A stretch of DNA of 64,000 nucleotides from Hymenobacter nivis. GTDB lineage: Bacteria; Bacteroidota; Bacteroidia; Cytophagales; Hymenobacteraceae. Of the stretch, positions 35,728 to 44,100 are shown one piece after another (the stretch's first letter is position 1; every line of letters begins with the position of its first letter). Below the pieces are notes generated by a model that saw nothing but the letters and a program-made list of their open reading frames with translations, was not told where the DNA came from and did not search any database. The translations under genes were made by a program, and so were the position numbers. The stretch covers positions 248,001-312,000 of the forward strand of contig NZ_RCYZ01000005.1 of NCBI RefSeq assembly GCF_006439025.1. The letters are read 5' to 3'.

Positions 35728-36498
35728 ATGTCGCTTTCCGCTGCCTTCAACCTCACCGGCCAAACCGCCCTCGTCACGGGCTGCAACCGGGGCATTGGCC
35801 TGGCCATGGCCGTGGGCTTAGCCGAAGCCGGGGCCAACATCGTGGGCGTATCGGCCACGCTGGCTGCCGACGGCGGCGAGGTGGGTCGCCAGGTGCGGGC
35901 CCTGGGTCGGCAGTTCTCGGCCTACCAGGCCGATTTTAGCCAGCGCGCTAGCGCCGATGCATTTGCCACCCAGGTGCTGGCCGATTTTCCGGCAATCGAC
36001 ATTTTGGTGAACAACGCCGGCACCATCCGCCGGGCCCCCGCCGCCGAGCACCCCGATGCCGATTGGGACGATGTGCTGGCCATCAACCTCGACGCGCCCT
36101 TCCGCCTGGCGCGCGCCGTGGGGGCCCAAATGCTGGCCCGCGGCCGCGGCAAAATCATCTTCACCGCCTCGCTGCTTACGTTTCAGGGCGGCATCAACGT
36201 GCCGGGCTACGCGGCCAGCAAGGGCGCCATCGGCAGCCTGGTGAAGGCCCTGGCCAACGAGTGGGCCGGCCGCGGCGTGAATGTGAACGCCATCGCCCCG
36301 GGCTACATCGCCACCGACAACACCGAGGCCCTGCGCCAAGACGCCGACCGCTCGGCCGCCATCCTCAGCCGCATCCCCGCGGGCCGCTGGGGCCAGCCCG
36401 ACGATTTTAGGGGCCCCACTGTGTTCCTAGCCAGTGCCGCCGCCGATTACATCCACGGCACCATCCTAACGGTGGATGGCGGCTGGATGGGCCGGTGA
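35728..36498 (+). CDS. kduD: 2-dehydro-3-deoxy-D-gluconate 5-dehydrogenase (KduD)
   Basis: The 256-residue SDR has TGCNRGIGLAMA (cofactor glycine motif), NNAG at about residue 90, and the catalytic YAASK (in VPGYAASKGAI). NEWAGRGVNVNAIAPGYIATDNTEALR and GGWMGR at the end are typical of KduD, which reduces or oxidises the 5-keto sugar acid in pectin and hyaluronan breakdown. The next gene, kduI, supplies its substrate. The start at 35728 is preferred to the long frame from 35377, whose extra part looks non-coding. A tandem duplication lies at its stop. Confidence 0.92.
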   Translation: MSLSAAFNLTGQTALVTGCNRGIGLAMAVGLAEAGANIVGVSATLAADGGEVGRQVRALGRQFSAYQADFSQRASADAFATQVLADFPAIDILVNNAGTIRRAPAAEHPDADWDDVLAINLDAPFRLARAVGAQMLARGRGKIIFTASLLTFQGGINVPGYAASKGAIGSLVKALANEWAGRGVNVNAIAPGYIATDNTEALRQDADRSAAILSRIPAGRWGQPDDFRGPTVFLASAAADYIHGTILTVDGGWMGR

Positions 36499-36517
36499 TT
36501 AGATGGGCCGGTAATTA
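36486..36517 (+). repeat. 16-bp tandem duplication across the kduD stop
   Basis: The units 36486-36501 and 36502-36517 both read GATGGGCCGGT followed by GATTA or AATTA. The first unit contains the TGA of kduD (36496-36498). Confidence 0.85.
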
Positions 36518-36624
36518 ATTGAACGGCAATCTATTTATTAATTAAAAAGGCCGTCATACAGCGCTTCTTTCTGCAGGCCGTACTTGCCACCTAACGGCTT
36601 CATTCCCCTTAACCTCCTTCCCCA

Positions 36625-37455
36625 ATGACCCAACGCTATGCTATTGGCCCGCGCGAAACGGCGGCCATGAACACCGCCGAGCTGCGCGAGAATTTCCTCA
36701 TCGAAACGCTGTTTGTGCCCGGCGAGGTGACGCTCGTGTACACCCACTACGACCGCATGGTGGTGGGCGGCGCCGTGCCCACCGCGGGGCCCCTGGCCCT
36801 GCCCTGCCCCGATAACCTGAAGGCCGATTTCTTCCTGCAGCGCCGCGAGCTGGGCGTCCTCAACACCGGCGCGGCCGGCACCGTGACGGTGGACGGCACG
36901 GCCTACGAACTGGGGCCCCAGGACTGCCTTTACGTGGGCCGCGACGCCCGCAACGTGCAGTTTGCCAGCGCCGACGGGGCCCAGCCGGCCCGCTACTATT
37001 TGCTGAGCACGCCCGCCCACCACGCCTACCCCACCACCCGCCGCACCCAAGCCGAGGCCACGCCCGTGACGCTGGGGGCCCTGGAAACGGCCAACCAGCG
37101 CACCATCTACAAATACATTTACAACGAGGGCATTACGAGCTGCCAGCTGGTGATGGGCCTCACCCAGCTGCACCCCGGCAGCGTGTGGAACACCATGCCC
37201 GCCCACACCCACGACCGGCGCATGGAGGCCTACCTCTACTTCAACCTGCCCGCGGGCCAGCGCGTGCTGCACCTCATGGGCCAGCCCCAGGAAACCCGCC
37301 ACCTGTGGGTGGGCGAGGGCCAGGCCATCCTCTCGCCGCCGTGGTCCATCCATTCGGGCTGCGGCACGGCGGGCTACACCTTCATCTGGGGCATGGGCGG
37401 CGAAAACCTGGAGTACACCGACATGGACCCGGCGGCCATCGAAGAACTGCGGTAA
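36625..37455 (+). CDS. kduI: 5-dehydro-4-deoxy-D-glucuronate isomerase (KduI)
   Basis: The 276-residue cupin isomerase converts 4-deoxy-L-threo-5-hexosulose uronate to 3-deoxy-D-glycero-2,5-hexodiulosonate in pectin breakdown. Two cupin halves are seen; the metal site is HTHDRRMEAYLYF (histidines near residues 194-196 and a glutamate near 201) plus a later histidine in PPWSIHSGCG. The length matches E. coli KduI (278). It lies 126 bases after kduD, so they likely form one unit. Confidence 0.96.
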   Translation: MTQRYAIGPRETAAMNTAELRENFLIETLFVPGEVTLVYTHYDRMVVGGAVPTAGPLALPCPDNLKADFFLQRRELGVLNTGAAGTVTVDGTAYELGPQDCLYVGRDARNVQFASADGAQPARYYLLSTPAHHAYPTTRRTQAEATPVTLGALETANQRTIYKYIYNEGITSCQLVMGLTQLHPGSVWNTMPAHTHDRRMEAYLYFNLPAGQRVLHLMGQPQETRHLWVGEGQAILSPPWSIHSGCGTAGYTFIWGMGGENLEYTDMDPAAIEELR

Positions 37456-37493
37456 GCAGTTGGTAAACGATTGGTTTTTATTGGCTTTAGGAT

Positions 37494-37579
37494 GTCATGC
37501 AGCGCGCAGCGAAGCATCTTCCCCGCGGCAGCAAATGATTACTTGCGCGGAAAAGATGCTTCACTGCACGCTGCATAAC
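37494..37579. repeat. Palindromic repeat family A, copy 2
   Basis: GTCATGCAGCGCGCAGCGAA and GCATCTTCCCCGCGGCAG pair, with few mismatches, with the right half TTGCGCGGAAAAGATGC and TTCACTGCACGCTGCATAAC. It spans 86 bases between convergent kduI and the ABC ATPase gene, so it could also help end transcription. Confidence 0.8.
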
Positions 37580-37608
37580 GGTTTACGCTGACCGCTTAAG
37601 CCAGTATT

Positions 37609-38616
37609 CTACGCCTCTACCTCTCCGTCGTCCGCCACTTCCCAGCCGGAGCCGGGGGCCAGGGCTACGTGCGCTGCATCGCCGGGGGCCAGGGCAGCGG
37701 TGGCGGCGGGCAGGCGCACGGTGGCGTTGGCCAACTGGATTTCCAGCTCGTAGTGGCTGCCCATGAAACGCACGGCCCGCACCGTGCCGGCCGCGCCAGT
37801 GCCTGGGGCCCCCAGGCGTAGGTCTTCGGGGCGCACAAGCAGGGCGGTGCCGGGAGCTGGGGGCCCTGGGGCGGCGGCAGTCAGGGCCTGGCGGTCGGCG
37901 CCGCGCACCAGGTAGTAGTCGCCGAAAAGCGCGGCGGTGTAAGCATCGGCCGGCTGGCGGTACAGCTGCGCCGGGGGCCCCTGCTGCACGAGCTGGCCGC
38001 GGCGCAGCACCAGGATTTCGTCGGCCCAGGGCAGCGTATCGGCCGCGTCGTGCGATACCAGTACGCAAGTGATGCCCAGGCGTGCCCCCACGTCCTCCAG
38101 CACGGCGCGGAGCTGGCGCTTGTGGGTGCGGTCGAGGCTCGAAAAGGGCTCGTCAAGCAGCAGCAGTTGCGGGGCCCCCAGCAGCAGCCGGGCCAGGGCC
38201 ACGCGCTGCTGCTCACCGCCCGAGAGCTGGTCGGTGCGGTTGGCCAGCAGGTGGTCGATGCGGCAGAGGGCGAACAAGGCCGGCGCGTCGGCGGCGGGGC
38301 GGGCCTGGGCGTAGCGCAGCACCTGCTCCACGCGCAGGTGCTGGGGCAGCTCGGAGCGCTGCGAGAGGTAGGCCACGCCCGGGTGGCCGGCCACCAGCAC
38401 CTCGGCGGGGCCCCGCACGCGGCGGCCGGCCACGTGCACGGTGCCGCTGCTGGGCTGCACAAGCCCCGCAATGAGCTGAAGGAGCGTGCTTTTGCCGGCT
38501 CCGCTCTCGCCGGCCAGGGCCAGGCGCTGGCCAGCGCGCTGCCCAAAGCTGAGTGGTTCAAGCACAGTCCGGCCGCGCTCCGCAAGGCCAAGGCCCGATA
38601 CCGTTAGCAAATCCAT
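37609..38616 (-). CDS. ABC transporter ATP-binding protein (PotA/FbpC-like with TOBE domain)
   Basis: The 335-residue ATPase has Walker A GESGAGKST near residue 35, the signature LSGGEQQRVALARLL near 125, Walker B LLLLDEPFSS and the H-loop VSHDAADTL. The last 100 residues (from about 230) form a TOBE-like domain (LLVRPEDLRLG), the mark of iron, spermidine, sulfate and molybdate importers. No permease or binding protein is next to it. The ATG at 38616 starts at the first conserved strand. Confidence 0.9.
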   Translation of the reverse strand: MDLLTVSGLGLAERGRTVLEPLSFGQRAGQRLALAGESGAGKSTLLQLIAGLVQPSSGTVHVAGRRVRGPAEVLVAGHPGVAYLSQRSELPQHLRVEQVLRYAQARPAADAPALFALCRIDHLLANRTDQLSGGEQQRVALARLLLGAPQLLLLDEPFSSLDRTHKRQLRAVLEDVGARLGITCVLVSHDAADTLPWADEILVLRRGQLVQQGPPAQLYRQPADAYTAALFGDYYLVRGADRQALTAAAPGPPAPGTALLVRPEDLRLGAPGTGAAGTVRAVRFMGSHYELEIQLANATVRLPAATAALAPGDAAHVALAPGSGWEVADDGEVEA

Positions 38617-38951
38617 TTCGGTAAGTTTGGGGAAAAAGGTAACGTGTGCTGGGCAAAGGACGGCCCCCCGGCGCGGGCGGCCCCGGCCTGCGGGCACCGG
38701 GAGCGCGGTGGCACGGCTTAAGAAACAGGGCCCCAGCCTGGCCGGCAGCACGTTATTAGGTCATAGCACTTGGTATGCGAGCCCCGGGGCCCTTGCACAG
38801 CCGCAGCTGCACCCGCCGCGGGGGCCCCAAAAAAGTGTCGTAGCCGCCCGGGGCCCCAGGCCAAAAAATTGCGGCAGCCCGCGCCAACTTTTTGGCCTCC
38901 CAAGCGTGTTACCCAAGCGTTTTTTGGCCCTTTCTTTCTTTTTGCTTCGCT
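38617..38951. other. GGGGCCCC-rich region without a recognised gene
   Basis: No supported gene is seen between the ABC ATPase and the tiny frame at 38952. The sequence has several GGGGCCC-type words (around 38784, 38818 and 38850) and the run TTTTTTGGCC. It should hold the promoter of the ABC gene. Confidence 0.4.
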
Positions 38952-39101
38952 ATGCACCGCCCCCGCCCGCGCTCCGGCGCATCCTCCCGCTCCATTGGTT
39001 TTGCTGTGCTTTTTGTGGTAGTGGCCCTGGTGGGGCTGCGCGCCTGCGACAAAGCCACCGCGCCCGTAGCGCCCGCCCCGGCGGCCAGCACTGCCCCGTA
39101 G
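38952..39101 (+). CDS. Very small membrane protein (tentative)
   Basis: The 49-residue frame has a basic start (MHRPRPRSGASSRS), one hydrophobic helix (IGFAVLFVVVALVGLRAC) and an alanine/proline-rich tail. The basic-hydrophobic-polar order is that of a membrane anchor or lipoprotein-like signal. No homologue is recognised. It may be a chance frame. Confidence 0.3.
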   Translation: MHRPRPRSGASSRSIGFAVLFVVVALVGLRACDKATAPVAPAPAASTAP

Positions 39102-39113
39102 GGCCCCCACGGG

Positions 39114-40307
39114 CTACGCGGGGAAGTAGAGGCGGAAGGCCGTGCCCTGGCCCACGGCGCTTTCTACTTCAATGCGGCCCCCGGCCTGGAGCACCAGGCG
39201 GTGCACCAGGTACAGGCCCACGCCCGAGCCAGCCACCTCGGGGTGGAAGCGGCGAAAAAGTTGGAACAAGTGGCGGCGGTGGCGCTCCAGGTCAATGCCG
39301 CGGCCGTTGTCCTGCACCGTGAGCACGGTGCTGGTGCCGGCCCGCGCCGTGCTCACGCGCACACGGGGCCGGCGCCCAGGCTGGGCATAGCGCAGCGCGT
39401 TGCTGAACAGGTTGTAGAACATGCTTTGGGCCCCCGGGCGGGCCATGCGCAGCGCGGGCGCGGCGGCAAAATCGAGCTCAAACTCGGCCCCGGCGTCGGT
39501 GGCCTGCGGCTGGAGGCTGCGCACCACTTCCTCGGCTAAGGGCTGGAGGGGCACGGCCTCGGCGGCTACCTCTTCGAGTTGCCGCTGCACCTGCACCACC
39601 TCGGCCAGCCCGCTGATGGTACCCAAAATCTGCTGCAAGGCCTCGGCAAACATGCCCACCATGCCCGCCGCCTCGGGGTCGGCGAAGGTGGCGGTGCGCT
39701 TGAACTCCTCAAACAAGCCCGTCATGTTATCGATGGGCTGCTTGAGGTCGTGCGAGGCCGTGTACACAAAGCTGTCGAGGTCGGCGTTGGTGCGCAGCAG
39801 CTGCTCGTTCTGGGCCGTGAGTTGGGCGTTGGCCTGGGCCAGTTGCGCGCCCCGCTCCTCGGCCAGGGCGCGGGTGCGCAGCAGTTCTTGCTCGTACTTG
39901 CGGCGCTCAGTGATGTCGAACAGCGTAACGCGCACCACCAGCGGCGTGCCGTCGGCGTCGCGCACCAGCACGGCGCTCAGCAGCACGGGCAGCGCGGTGC
40001 CGTCTTTGCGGCGCAGCGTGTAGCTCAGCTCGCGCACCTGGCCCCGCAGCAGCAGCAGCGGCGTGCCGTGCGTTTCGAAGTGCAGGCGGCCGCCCACGGT
40101 CAGCAGCTGCGCCAGGGCCTGGCGGGCCACCAGCTCTTCGCGGGCGTAGCCCAGCCAGCCCAGCAGGGTGGCATTAAGTTTTACCAGCGTGCCGTCGGGC
40201 AGGCACGAGCAGTAGCCGCAGGGGGCGTGCTCATACAAATCCTCAGGGTTTTCCTCGGTCAGGCGCAGGTCTAGCTCGGGCAGAGGCTCTTCGGCGTCGG
40301 GGGTCAT
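39114..40307 (-). CDS. PAS-domain sensor histidine kinase
   Basis: The 397-residue protein has no membrane helices. A PAS domain fills about residues 25-135 (APCGYCSCLPDGTLVKLNATLLGWLGYAREEL to VVRVTLFDITERRKYE), then a coiled coil leads to the H-box SHDLKQPI with H186. The ATPase region has YNLFSNALRYA (N-box), VQDNGRGIDLE (G1) and GSGVGLYLVHRLV (G2). So it is a soluble kinase whose PAS domain receives the signal. Its ATG is 4 bases from the end of the RsbQ-like gene, which strongly implies a joint signalling role. Confidence 0.93.
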   Translation of the reverse strand: MTPDAEEPLPELDLRLTEENPEDLYEHAPCGYCSCLPDGTLVKLNATLLGWLGYAREELVARQALAQLLTVGGRLHFETHGTPLLLLRGQVRELSYTLRRKDGTALPVLLSAVLVRDADGTPLVVRVTLFDITERRKYEQELLRTRALAEERGAQLAQANAQLTAQNEQLLRTNADLDSFVYTASHDLKQPIDNMTGLFEEFKRTATFADPEAAGMVGMFAEALQQILGTISGLAEVVQVQRQLEEVAAEAVPLQPLAEEVVRSLQPQATDAGAEFELDFAAAPALRMARPGAQSMFYNLFSNALRYAQPGRRPRVRVSTARAGTSTVLTVQDNGRGIDLERHRRHLFQLFRRFHPEVAGSGVGLYLVHRLVLQAGGRIEVESAVGQGTAFRLYFPA

Positions 40308-40311
40308 GTCT

Positions 40312-41121
40312 TTACCCTACGGGCGAAGGTAGAAACTGTTCGATGGCCGTGGTGGTAATTTGCGGCGCGCTCAGGTGGGGGCAGTGTCCTAAGGTATTGA
40401 GCACCAACAGCTGGCTACCCCGCAGGTGCTGGTTTAAGTAGGTTCCCACCGCCAGCGGCACCAGCGCGTCGCGGGCGCTCTGCAAAATCAGGGTGGGGGT
40501 ACGCACGCGGGCCAGGTCGGCGCGGTGGTCGCTCCAAAACGTGACGCGGGCGAAGTGCCGGGCAATCACGGGGTCGGTGCGGCAAAAGCTGCGGGTGAGC
40601 TCGGCAGCCAGCGCCGGCCGGTCGGGGTAGCCCATCACCACGGGGGCCAGGTCGGCGGCCCAGGTCAGGTAGTTATCGTCCAGGGCCCCAAAAAGCTCCT
40701 CGAGGTCGGCTGGCTCAAAGCCACCAATGTAGCCGTCGTCGTTGAGGAACCGGGGCGTGGGCGCCACCAGTACCAGCCGGGCCACCCGCGCCGGCTCCTG
40801 CGCGGCGGCCAGCACCCCGATGGTAGCGCCCACCGAATGGCCCACCAGCACGACGCCGCGCAGCTCCAGGGCCTCCAGCACCGCCAGTACGTCGGCGGCG
40901 TGGGCGTCCAGCGTGGCGTAGCGGGTCGGGTCGTAGGCCACCAGGTCGGAGCCGCCAGCCCCCACCAAGTCAAGCAGCACCACCTGGTAGTGCTCCTCGA
41001 AAGCGGGGGCCATCAGGCGCCACATCTGCTGGTCGCAGCCGAAGCCGTGCACAAACACCACGGTCTGCGCCCCTGGCCCTGCCCCCGATACCGTGACGTT
41101 ATTACGTTCTAAAGCGGTCAT
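40312..41121 (-). CDS. rsbQ: RsbQ-like alpha/beta hydrolase
   Basis: The 269-residue hydrolase has the catalytic triad S96 (GHSVGA), D218 (SARDALVP) and H246 (LGHCPHLS). This matches, within a residue, the triad positions of B. subtilis RsbQ and the KAI2/D14 fold. FVHGFGCDQQMWRLM and VLLDLVGAGGSDLVAYDPTRYATLDAHAAD are strong RsbQ signatures. RsbQ works with a PAS-domain partner (RsbP) and may hydrolyse a small hydrophobic signal. Here the gene after it encodes a PAS histidine kinase. The ATG at 41121 fits the fold; a TATCTTTA box lies upstream. Confidence 0.93.
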   Translation of the reverse strand: MTALERNNVTVSGAGPGAQTVVFVHGFGCDQQMWRLMAPAFEEHYQVVLLDLVGAGGSDLVAYDPTRYATLDAHAADVLAVLEALELRGVVLVGHSVGATIGVLAAAQEPARVARLVLVAPTPRFLNDDGYIGGFEPADLEELFGALDDNYLTWAADLAPVVMGYPDRPALAAELTRSFCRTDPVIARHFARVTFWSDHRADLARVRTPTLILQSARDALVPLAVGTYLNQHLRGSQLLVLNTLGHCPHLSAPQITTTAIEQFLPSPVG

Positions 41122-41467
41122 GTTAGATGGGGGCCCCAGCCAACAGCGCAAGGCCGGTGCTACCGCTGCCAAAGCGTGGGGTGCCTAAAGATAGGCGAGC
41201 GGGCAGGTTTTCCCACCGGGGCCTGAGCACAACGTTAAGCGAGCCCTGCCTCGCCCGGGCTGGCTGACCCACGCGCCGTGGCCACTCCCACCGGCCGGGG
41301 CCCCTTCCAGCCAACGATATACCCCTAAACAAGGCGGTATATGCATATGATTAAAGAGCTAATTATCGGTACTTTTCGCACAAAAAATCAGTAGTTAGCT
41401 GCATATTACGCCGTTGCAATCTGATGATCTTTGCTGGTGCAACTCCGCAAGTGCTACCCCTTGCCGC

Positions 41468-41665
41468 ATGGCCTACGACCCCAAATTTGGCCCCAGCGCC
41501 CAAACGCCGCAGCAGCGCGCCTGGGTGTTGCAGCAGATGCAAGCCGTCATTCCCAGTTTGAAAGCCAAAGCCACGGTACATGCGCGGCAGCTCTACCAGC
41601 GCTACGTAGCCGGCGAACTAAGCTGGGGCGAAGTGCGGCAGGCCCTCGACGCGGCCGCGACCTAG
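41468..41665 (+). CDS. Small helical protein of unknown function
   Basis: The 65-residue product is predicted helical (AQTPQQRAWVLQQMQAVIPSLKAKATVHARQLYQRYVAGELSW seen in parts: RAWVLQQMQAVI and YQRYVAGELSWGEVRQAL). It has no signal or membrane part. It may be a real small gene; codon use is like that of its neighbours. No family is recognised. Confidence 0.5.
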   Translation: MAYDPKFGPSAQTPQQRAWVLQQMQAVIPSLKAKATVHARQLYQRYVAGELSWGEVRQALDAAAT

Positions 41666-41784
41666 CGCCCCGCCCTACAAAAAAATTACCTCACCCCACC
41701 GCAACTTATTGCCCTATCGGCGTATATTAACTACACGAATGCGGACACCGGCCCCCAGCCAAGCCGACGCCCAGAAACTGGAGC

Positions 41785-41831
41785 CATACAGAGAGGGCCC
41801 CGACCAGCTTGGTCGGGGCCCTCTCTGTATG
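41785..41831. terminator. Hairpin, possible terminator (21-bp perfect stem)
   Basis: The arms 41785-41805 and 41811-41831 are exact reverse complements around AGCTT; the arm contains GAGAGGGCCCCGACC. No T-run follows, so it may be a structural element instead. Confidence 0.6.
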
Positions 41832-41859
41832 CGCCAATCTTTGCACTAGGCCATAAGCA

Positions 41860-41894
41860 AAACGCCCCGCAAACACGTGGTTTGCGGGGCGTTT
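41860..41894. terminator. Terminator downstream of tRNA-Asn
   Basis: AAACGCCCCGCAAAC (41860-41874) pairs with GTTTGCGGGGCGTTT (41880-41894) around ACGTG. It lies 11 bases past the 3' end of the tRNA on the minus strand, and has short A/T runs. Confidence 0.75.
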
Positions 41895-41905
41895 CAGACC
41901 TATTG

Positions 41906-41979
41906 CGCTCCCTCCTGGGCTCGAACCAGGGACCCTCTGATTAACAGTCAGATGCTCTAACCGGCTGAGCTAAGGAAGC
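41906..41979 (-). tRNA. tRNA-Asn (anticodon GTT)
   Basis: On the minus strand the acceptor GCTTCCT pairs with AGGGAGC, followed by a D-arm (GCTC...GAGC), the anticodon arm TCTGA-CTGTTAA-TCAGA with GTT, a five-base variable loop, and a T-arm CCTGG-TTCGAGC-CCAGG. The discriminator base is G. CCA is not encoded. The gene is 74 bases. Confidence 0.97.
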
Positions 41980-42080
41980 ATTTCATTCCGAAACCGGCGT
42001 TTTCGGACTGCAAACTTACGGCGCCGTACCGGTTGGCGCAAGATGAGGGCCAAAAAAAGTTAAAAAAATACGCCGGGGCC

Positions 42081-42539
42081 CTAGTTAATGATGCTTAATT
42101 GCGTGCCTTGCAAGCTAGTAGCGTAGGCGCGCAGGGGGCGCACCGCAGGGCCCCCAATAACCTGGCCGGTGAGGCTGAAGCGCGAATCGCAGCACGAATC
42201 GCGCAAAAACAAGCGCGACGAGCGGTCGAGGCTCACCAGCGAACAGGCGTCGTAGGGGTGATAGGGGCAGTTGCGCTCGAAGGCCAGGTAGCTGCTGGCG
42301 TTCTGGCGCACCACCAGCACGCCCTTCACGCCGCCGTTGCCAGCGGGGCCTTGCACGGGCAGCGCCACCACGCCATTGTCGAAGCGCAGGGCGCGGTACT
42401 GCTGGTTAGTGAGGTCGATAACGAGGTTGACTGGCGCGTAAGGAATGAGGGGCTCGGCGTCGCTGCCGCCGGAGCTGCAAGAAGCCAGGGCCCCCACAAA
42501 TAGGGCCGGCGCGAGCAGCGAAGCAAGAAAGTGGCGCAT
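42081..42539 (-). CDS. Rieske-like lipoprotein with altered metal ligands
   Basis: The 152-residue protein has a lipoprotein signal with C21 (GALASC). The Rieske-like part has CPYHPYDAC (C91, H94, C99) and DSCCDSRFSLTGQVIGGPAVRPLRAY, the last being the strand and loop of Rieske proteins (usually CPCHGSRFD.TG.V..GPA..PL..Y). The second motif here reads CC-D-S where C-x-x-H is needed, so the histidine ligand is absent. It probably has the fold but not the usual 2Fe-2S cluster. It may be a structural or other metal-binding lipoprotein. The start at 42539 begins at the signal peptide. Confidence 0.75.
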   Translation of the reverse strand: MRHFLASLLAPALFVGALASCSSGGSDAEPLIPYAPVNLVIDLTNQQYRALRFDNGVVALPVQGPAGNGGVKGVLVVRQNASSYLAFERNCPYHPYDACSLVSLDRSSRLFLRDSCCDSRFSLTGQVIGGPAVRPLRAYATSLQGTQLSIIN

Positions 42540-42593
42540 GGCGAAAAGGCTTTGCGGCCGCAACGGCCGGCCGGGGCGGTTTAGTGCCCGCGG

Positions 42594-43571
42594 CTACTTG
42601 CGGAAAAGCGAATTGACGTAGGTGTGCTTGTCGAAAAGCTGCAAATCGGTCATCTTCTCGCCCACCCCAATGTAACGCACCGGGATGCTAAACTGGTCCG
42701 AAATACCAATCACCACCCCACCCTTGGCCGTACCGTCGAGCTTGGTGATGGCCAGGGCCGACACCTCGGTGGCCTTGGTGAACTCCTTGGCTTGCAAAAA
42801 GGCGTTCTGGCCCGTGCTGCCGTCCAGCACCAGCAGCACCTCGTGCGGGGCGTCGGGAATCACCTTCTGCATCACGCGCTTGATTTTGGTGAGCTCGTTC
42901 ATCAGGTTCACCTTGTTGTGCAGGCGGCCGGCGGTGTCGATGATAACCACGTCAGCCCCCAGCTCCACGCCCTTACGCACGGCGTCATATGCCACGGAGG
43001 CGGGGTCGGTGTTCATGCCGTGGCTCACCACGGGCACACCCACGCGCTGGCCCCAGATGATGAGCTGGTCGACGGCGGCGGCCCGGAACGTGTCGGCGGC
43101 CCCCAGCACCACCTTTTTGCCGGCGCTGTGGAAGCGGTGGGCCAGCTTGCCAATGGTGGTGGTTTTGCCCACCCCGTTCACGCCTACCACCATAATCACA
43201 AAGGGTCCCGCGCCCTGCGCCGCGTCGCCGCGCTCGAGCACGGCCGTCGAGCCGGTGTTGTTGTCTTCGAGCAGGCCCGCAATCTCCTCGCGCAGAATGC
43301 GGTCCAGCTCACTGGTGCTCACGTACTTGTCGCGGGCCACGCGCTGCTCGATGCGGTCAATCACCTTCACCGTCGTGTCGATGCCCACGTCGGCGTGCAC
43401 CAACAGGGCCTCCAGGTCATCAAGCACGGCCTCGTCGACCGTGTTTTTGCCGACCACGGCCTTGCTGAGCTGGTTGAAGAAGTTGGTCTTGGTTTTTTCC
43501 AGGCCCGCGTCGAGCGAGGCCTGTTGCTCCTTGCTGTCCTTGTCTTTCTTAAAAAAATCGAAGAGGCCCAT
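42594..43571 (-). CDS. ftsY: Signal recognition particle receptor FtsY
   Basis: The 325-residue GTPase receives the ribosome-SRP complex at the membrane. It has the NG domain motifs GVNGVGKTTTIGKLAHRF (G1, near residue 128), DTFRAAAVDQL (insertion box), DTAGRLHNKVNLM (G3) and TKLDGTAKGG (G4). The N-terminal acidic part is short. It follows the DUF4295 gene after a terminator hairpin. The cluster rpmB-rpmG-DUF4295-ftsY is conserved in this phylum. Confidence 0.98.
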   Translation of the reverse strand: MGLFDFFKKDKDSKEQQASLDAGLEKTKTNFFNQLSKAVVGKNTVDEAVLDDLEALLVHADVGIDTTVKVIDRIEQRVARDKYVSTSELDRILREEIAGLLEDNNTGSTAVLERGDAAQGAGPFVIMVVGVNGVGKTTTIGKLAHRFHSAGKKVVLGAADTFRAAAVDQLIIWGQRVGVPVVSHGMNTDPASVAYDAVRKGVELGADVVIIDTAGRLHNKVNLMNELTKIKRVMQKVIPDAPHEVLLVLDGSTGQNAFLQAKEFTKATEVSALAITKLDGTAKGGVVIGISDQFSIPVRYIGVGEKMTDLQLFDKHTYVNSLFRK

Positions 43572-43663
43572 GCGGTGCGGCGGTGCGCCCGGCCGGGGCC
43601 GGGCGGCGTAGAAGGGTGAAAATTAGGGCCCCGAGGGCCCAACAACGGACGGGCCTGACACGA

Positions 43664-43691
43664 AAAAAGTCCCACGAAGGCGGGACTTTTT
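43664..43691 (-). terminator. Terminator between DUF4295 and ftsY
   Basis: AAAAAGTCCC at 43664-43673 pairs with GGGACTTTTT at 43682-43691 around ACGAAGGC. On the minus strand it follows the DUF4295 stop, so it may reduce read-through into ftsY. Confidence 0.7.
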
Positions 43692-43712
43692 CATTGTTCA
43701 GCGGCCGGCGGC

Positions 43713-43877
43713 TTACTTGTTACCGGTGGTGATGAACTCCTGCACTTTGTCGAGGAGCACCATTTCTTCCTTGAAGGTATAGGCACCGGTCTTCTCCGAT
43801 TTCACGGCGCGAATGACCTTTGCCCAGTTCTTGGCGTTCTCCGTGGTTTTCAGAGTTGCTACTACTTTCTTAGCCAT
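43713..43877 (-). CDS. DUF4295 small protein
   Basis: The 54-residue protein (MAKKVVATLKTTENAKNW to VQEFITTGNK) belongs to DUF4295, a tiny basic family found only in Bacteroidota, always next to rpmG. It is thought to be ribosome-associated because of this position, though I know of no direct proof. It is short enough to be missed by gene finders. The stop lies about 35 bases before the terminator. Confidence 0.9.
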   Translation of the reverse strand: MAKKVVATLKTTENAKNWAKVIRAVKSEKTGAYTFKEEMVLLDKVQEFITTGNK

Positions 43878-43885
43878 AACGCAGG

Positions 43886-44068
43886 TTATTTAATCTCTTT
43901 GTGAACGGTCATTTTGCGCATGATCGGGTTGAATTTCTTCAGCTCGATGCGCTCGGGGGTATTCTTGCGGTTCTTGGTGGTGATGTAGCGCGAGGTGCCC
44001 GGCAGGCCCGAGTTTTTATGCTCGGTGCACTCCATGATAACCTGCACCCGGTTTCCTTTCTTGGCCAT
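43886..44068 (-). CDS. rpmG: 50S ribosomal protein L33
   Basis: The 60-residue protein has the L33 pattern with [47 protein letters not shown] seen in parts ([27 protein letters not shown]). Only one cysteine is present in place of the four of the zinc form, so it is the zinc-free type. The promoter at 44101-44131 serves it. It is the first gene of the rpmG-DUF4295 unit. Confidence 0.97.
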   Translation of the reverse strand: MAKKGNRVQVIMECTEHKNSGLPGTSRYITTKNRKNTPERIELKKFNPIMRKMTVHKEIK

Positions 44069-44100
44069 CTCGACGGGGGTTGTTTTTGGTTTTAGGATTG

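Noticed and set aside
37494..37579. Family A palindrome as a plain terminator
   Set aside because: It has no T-run, and near-identical copies occur in places where no gene ends, so a repeat element explains it better.
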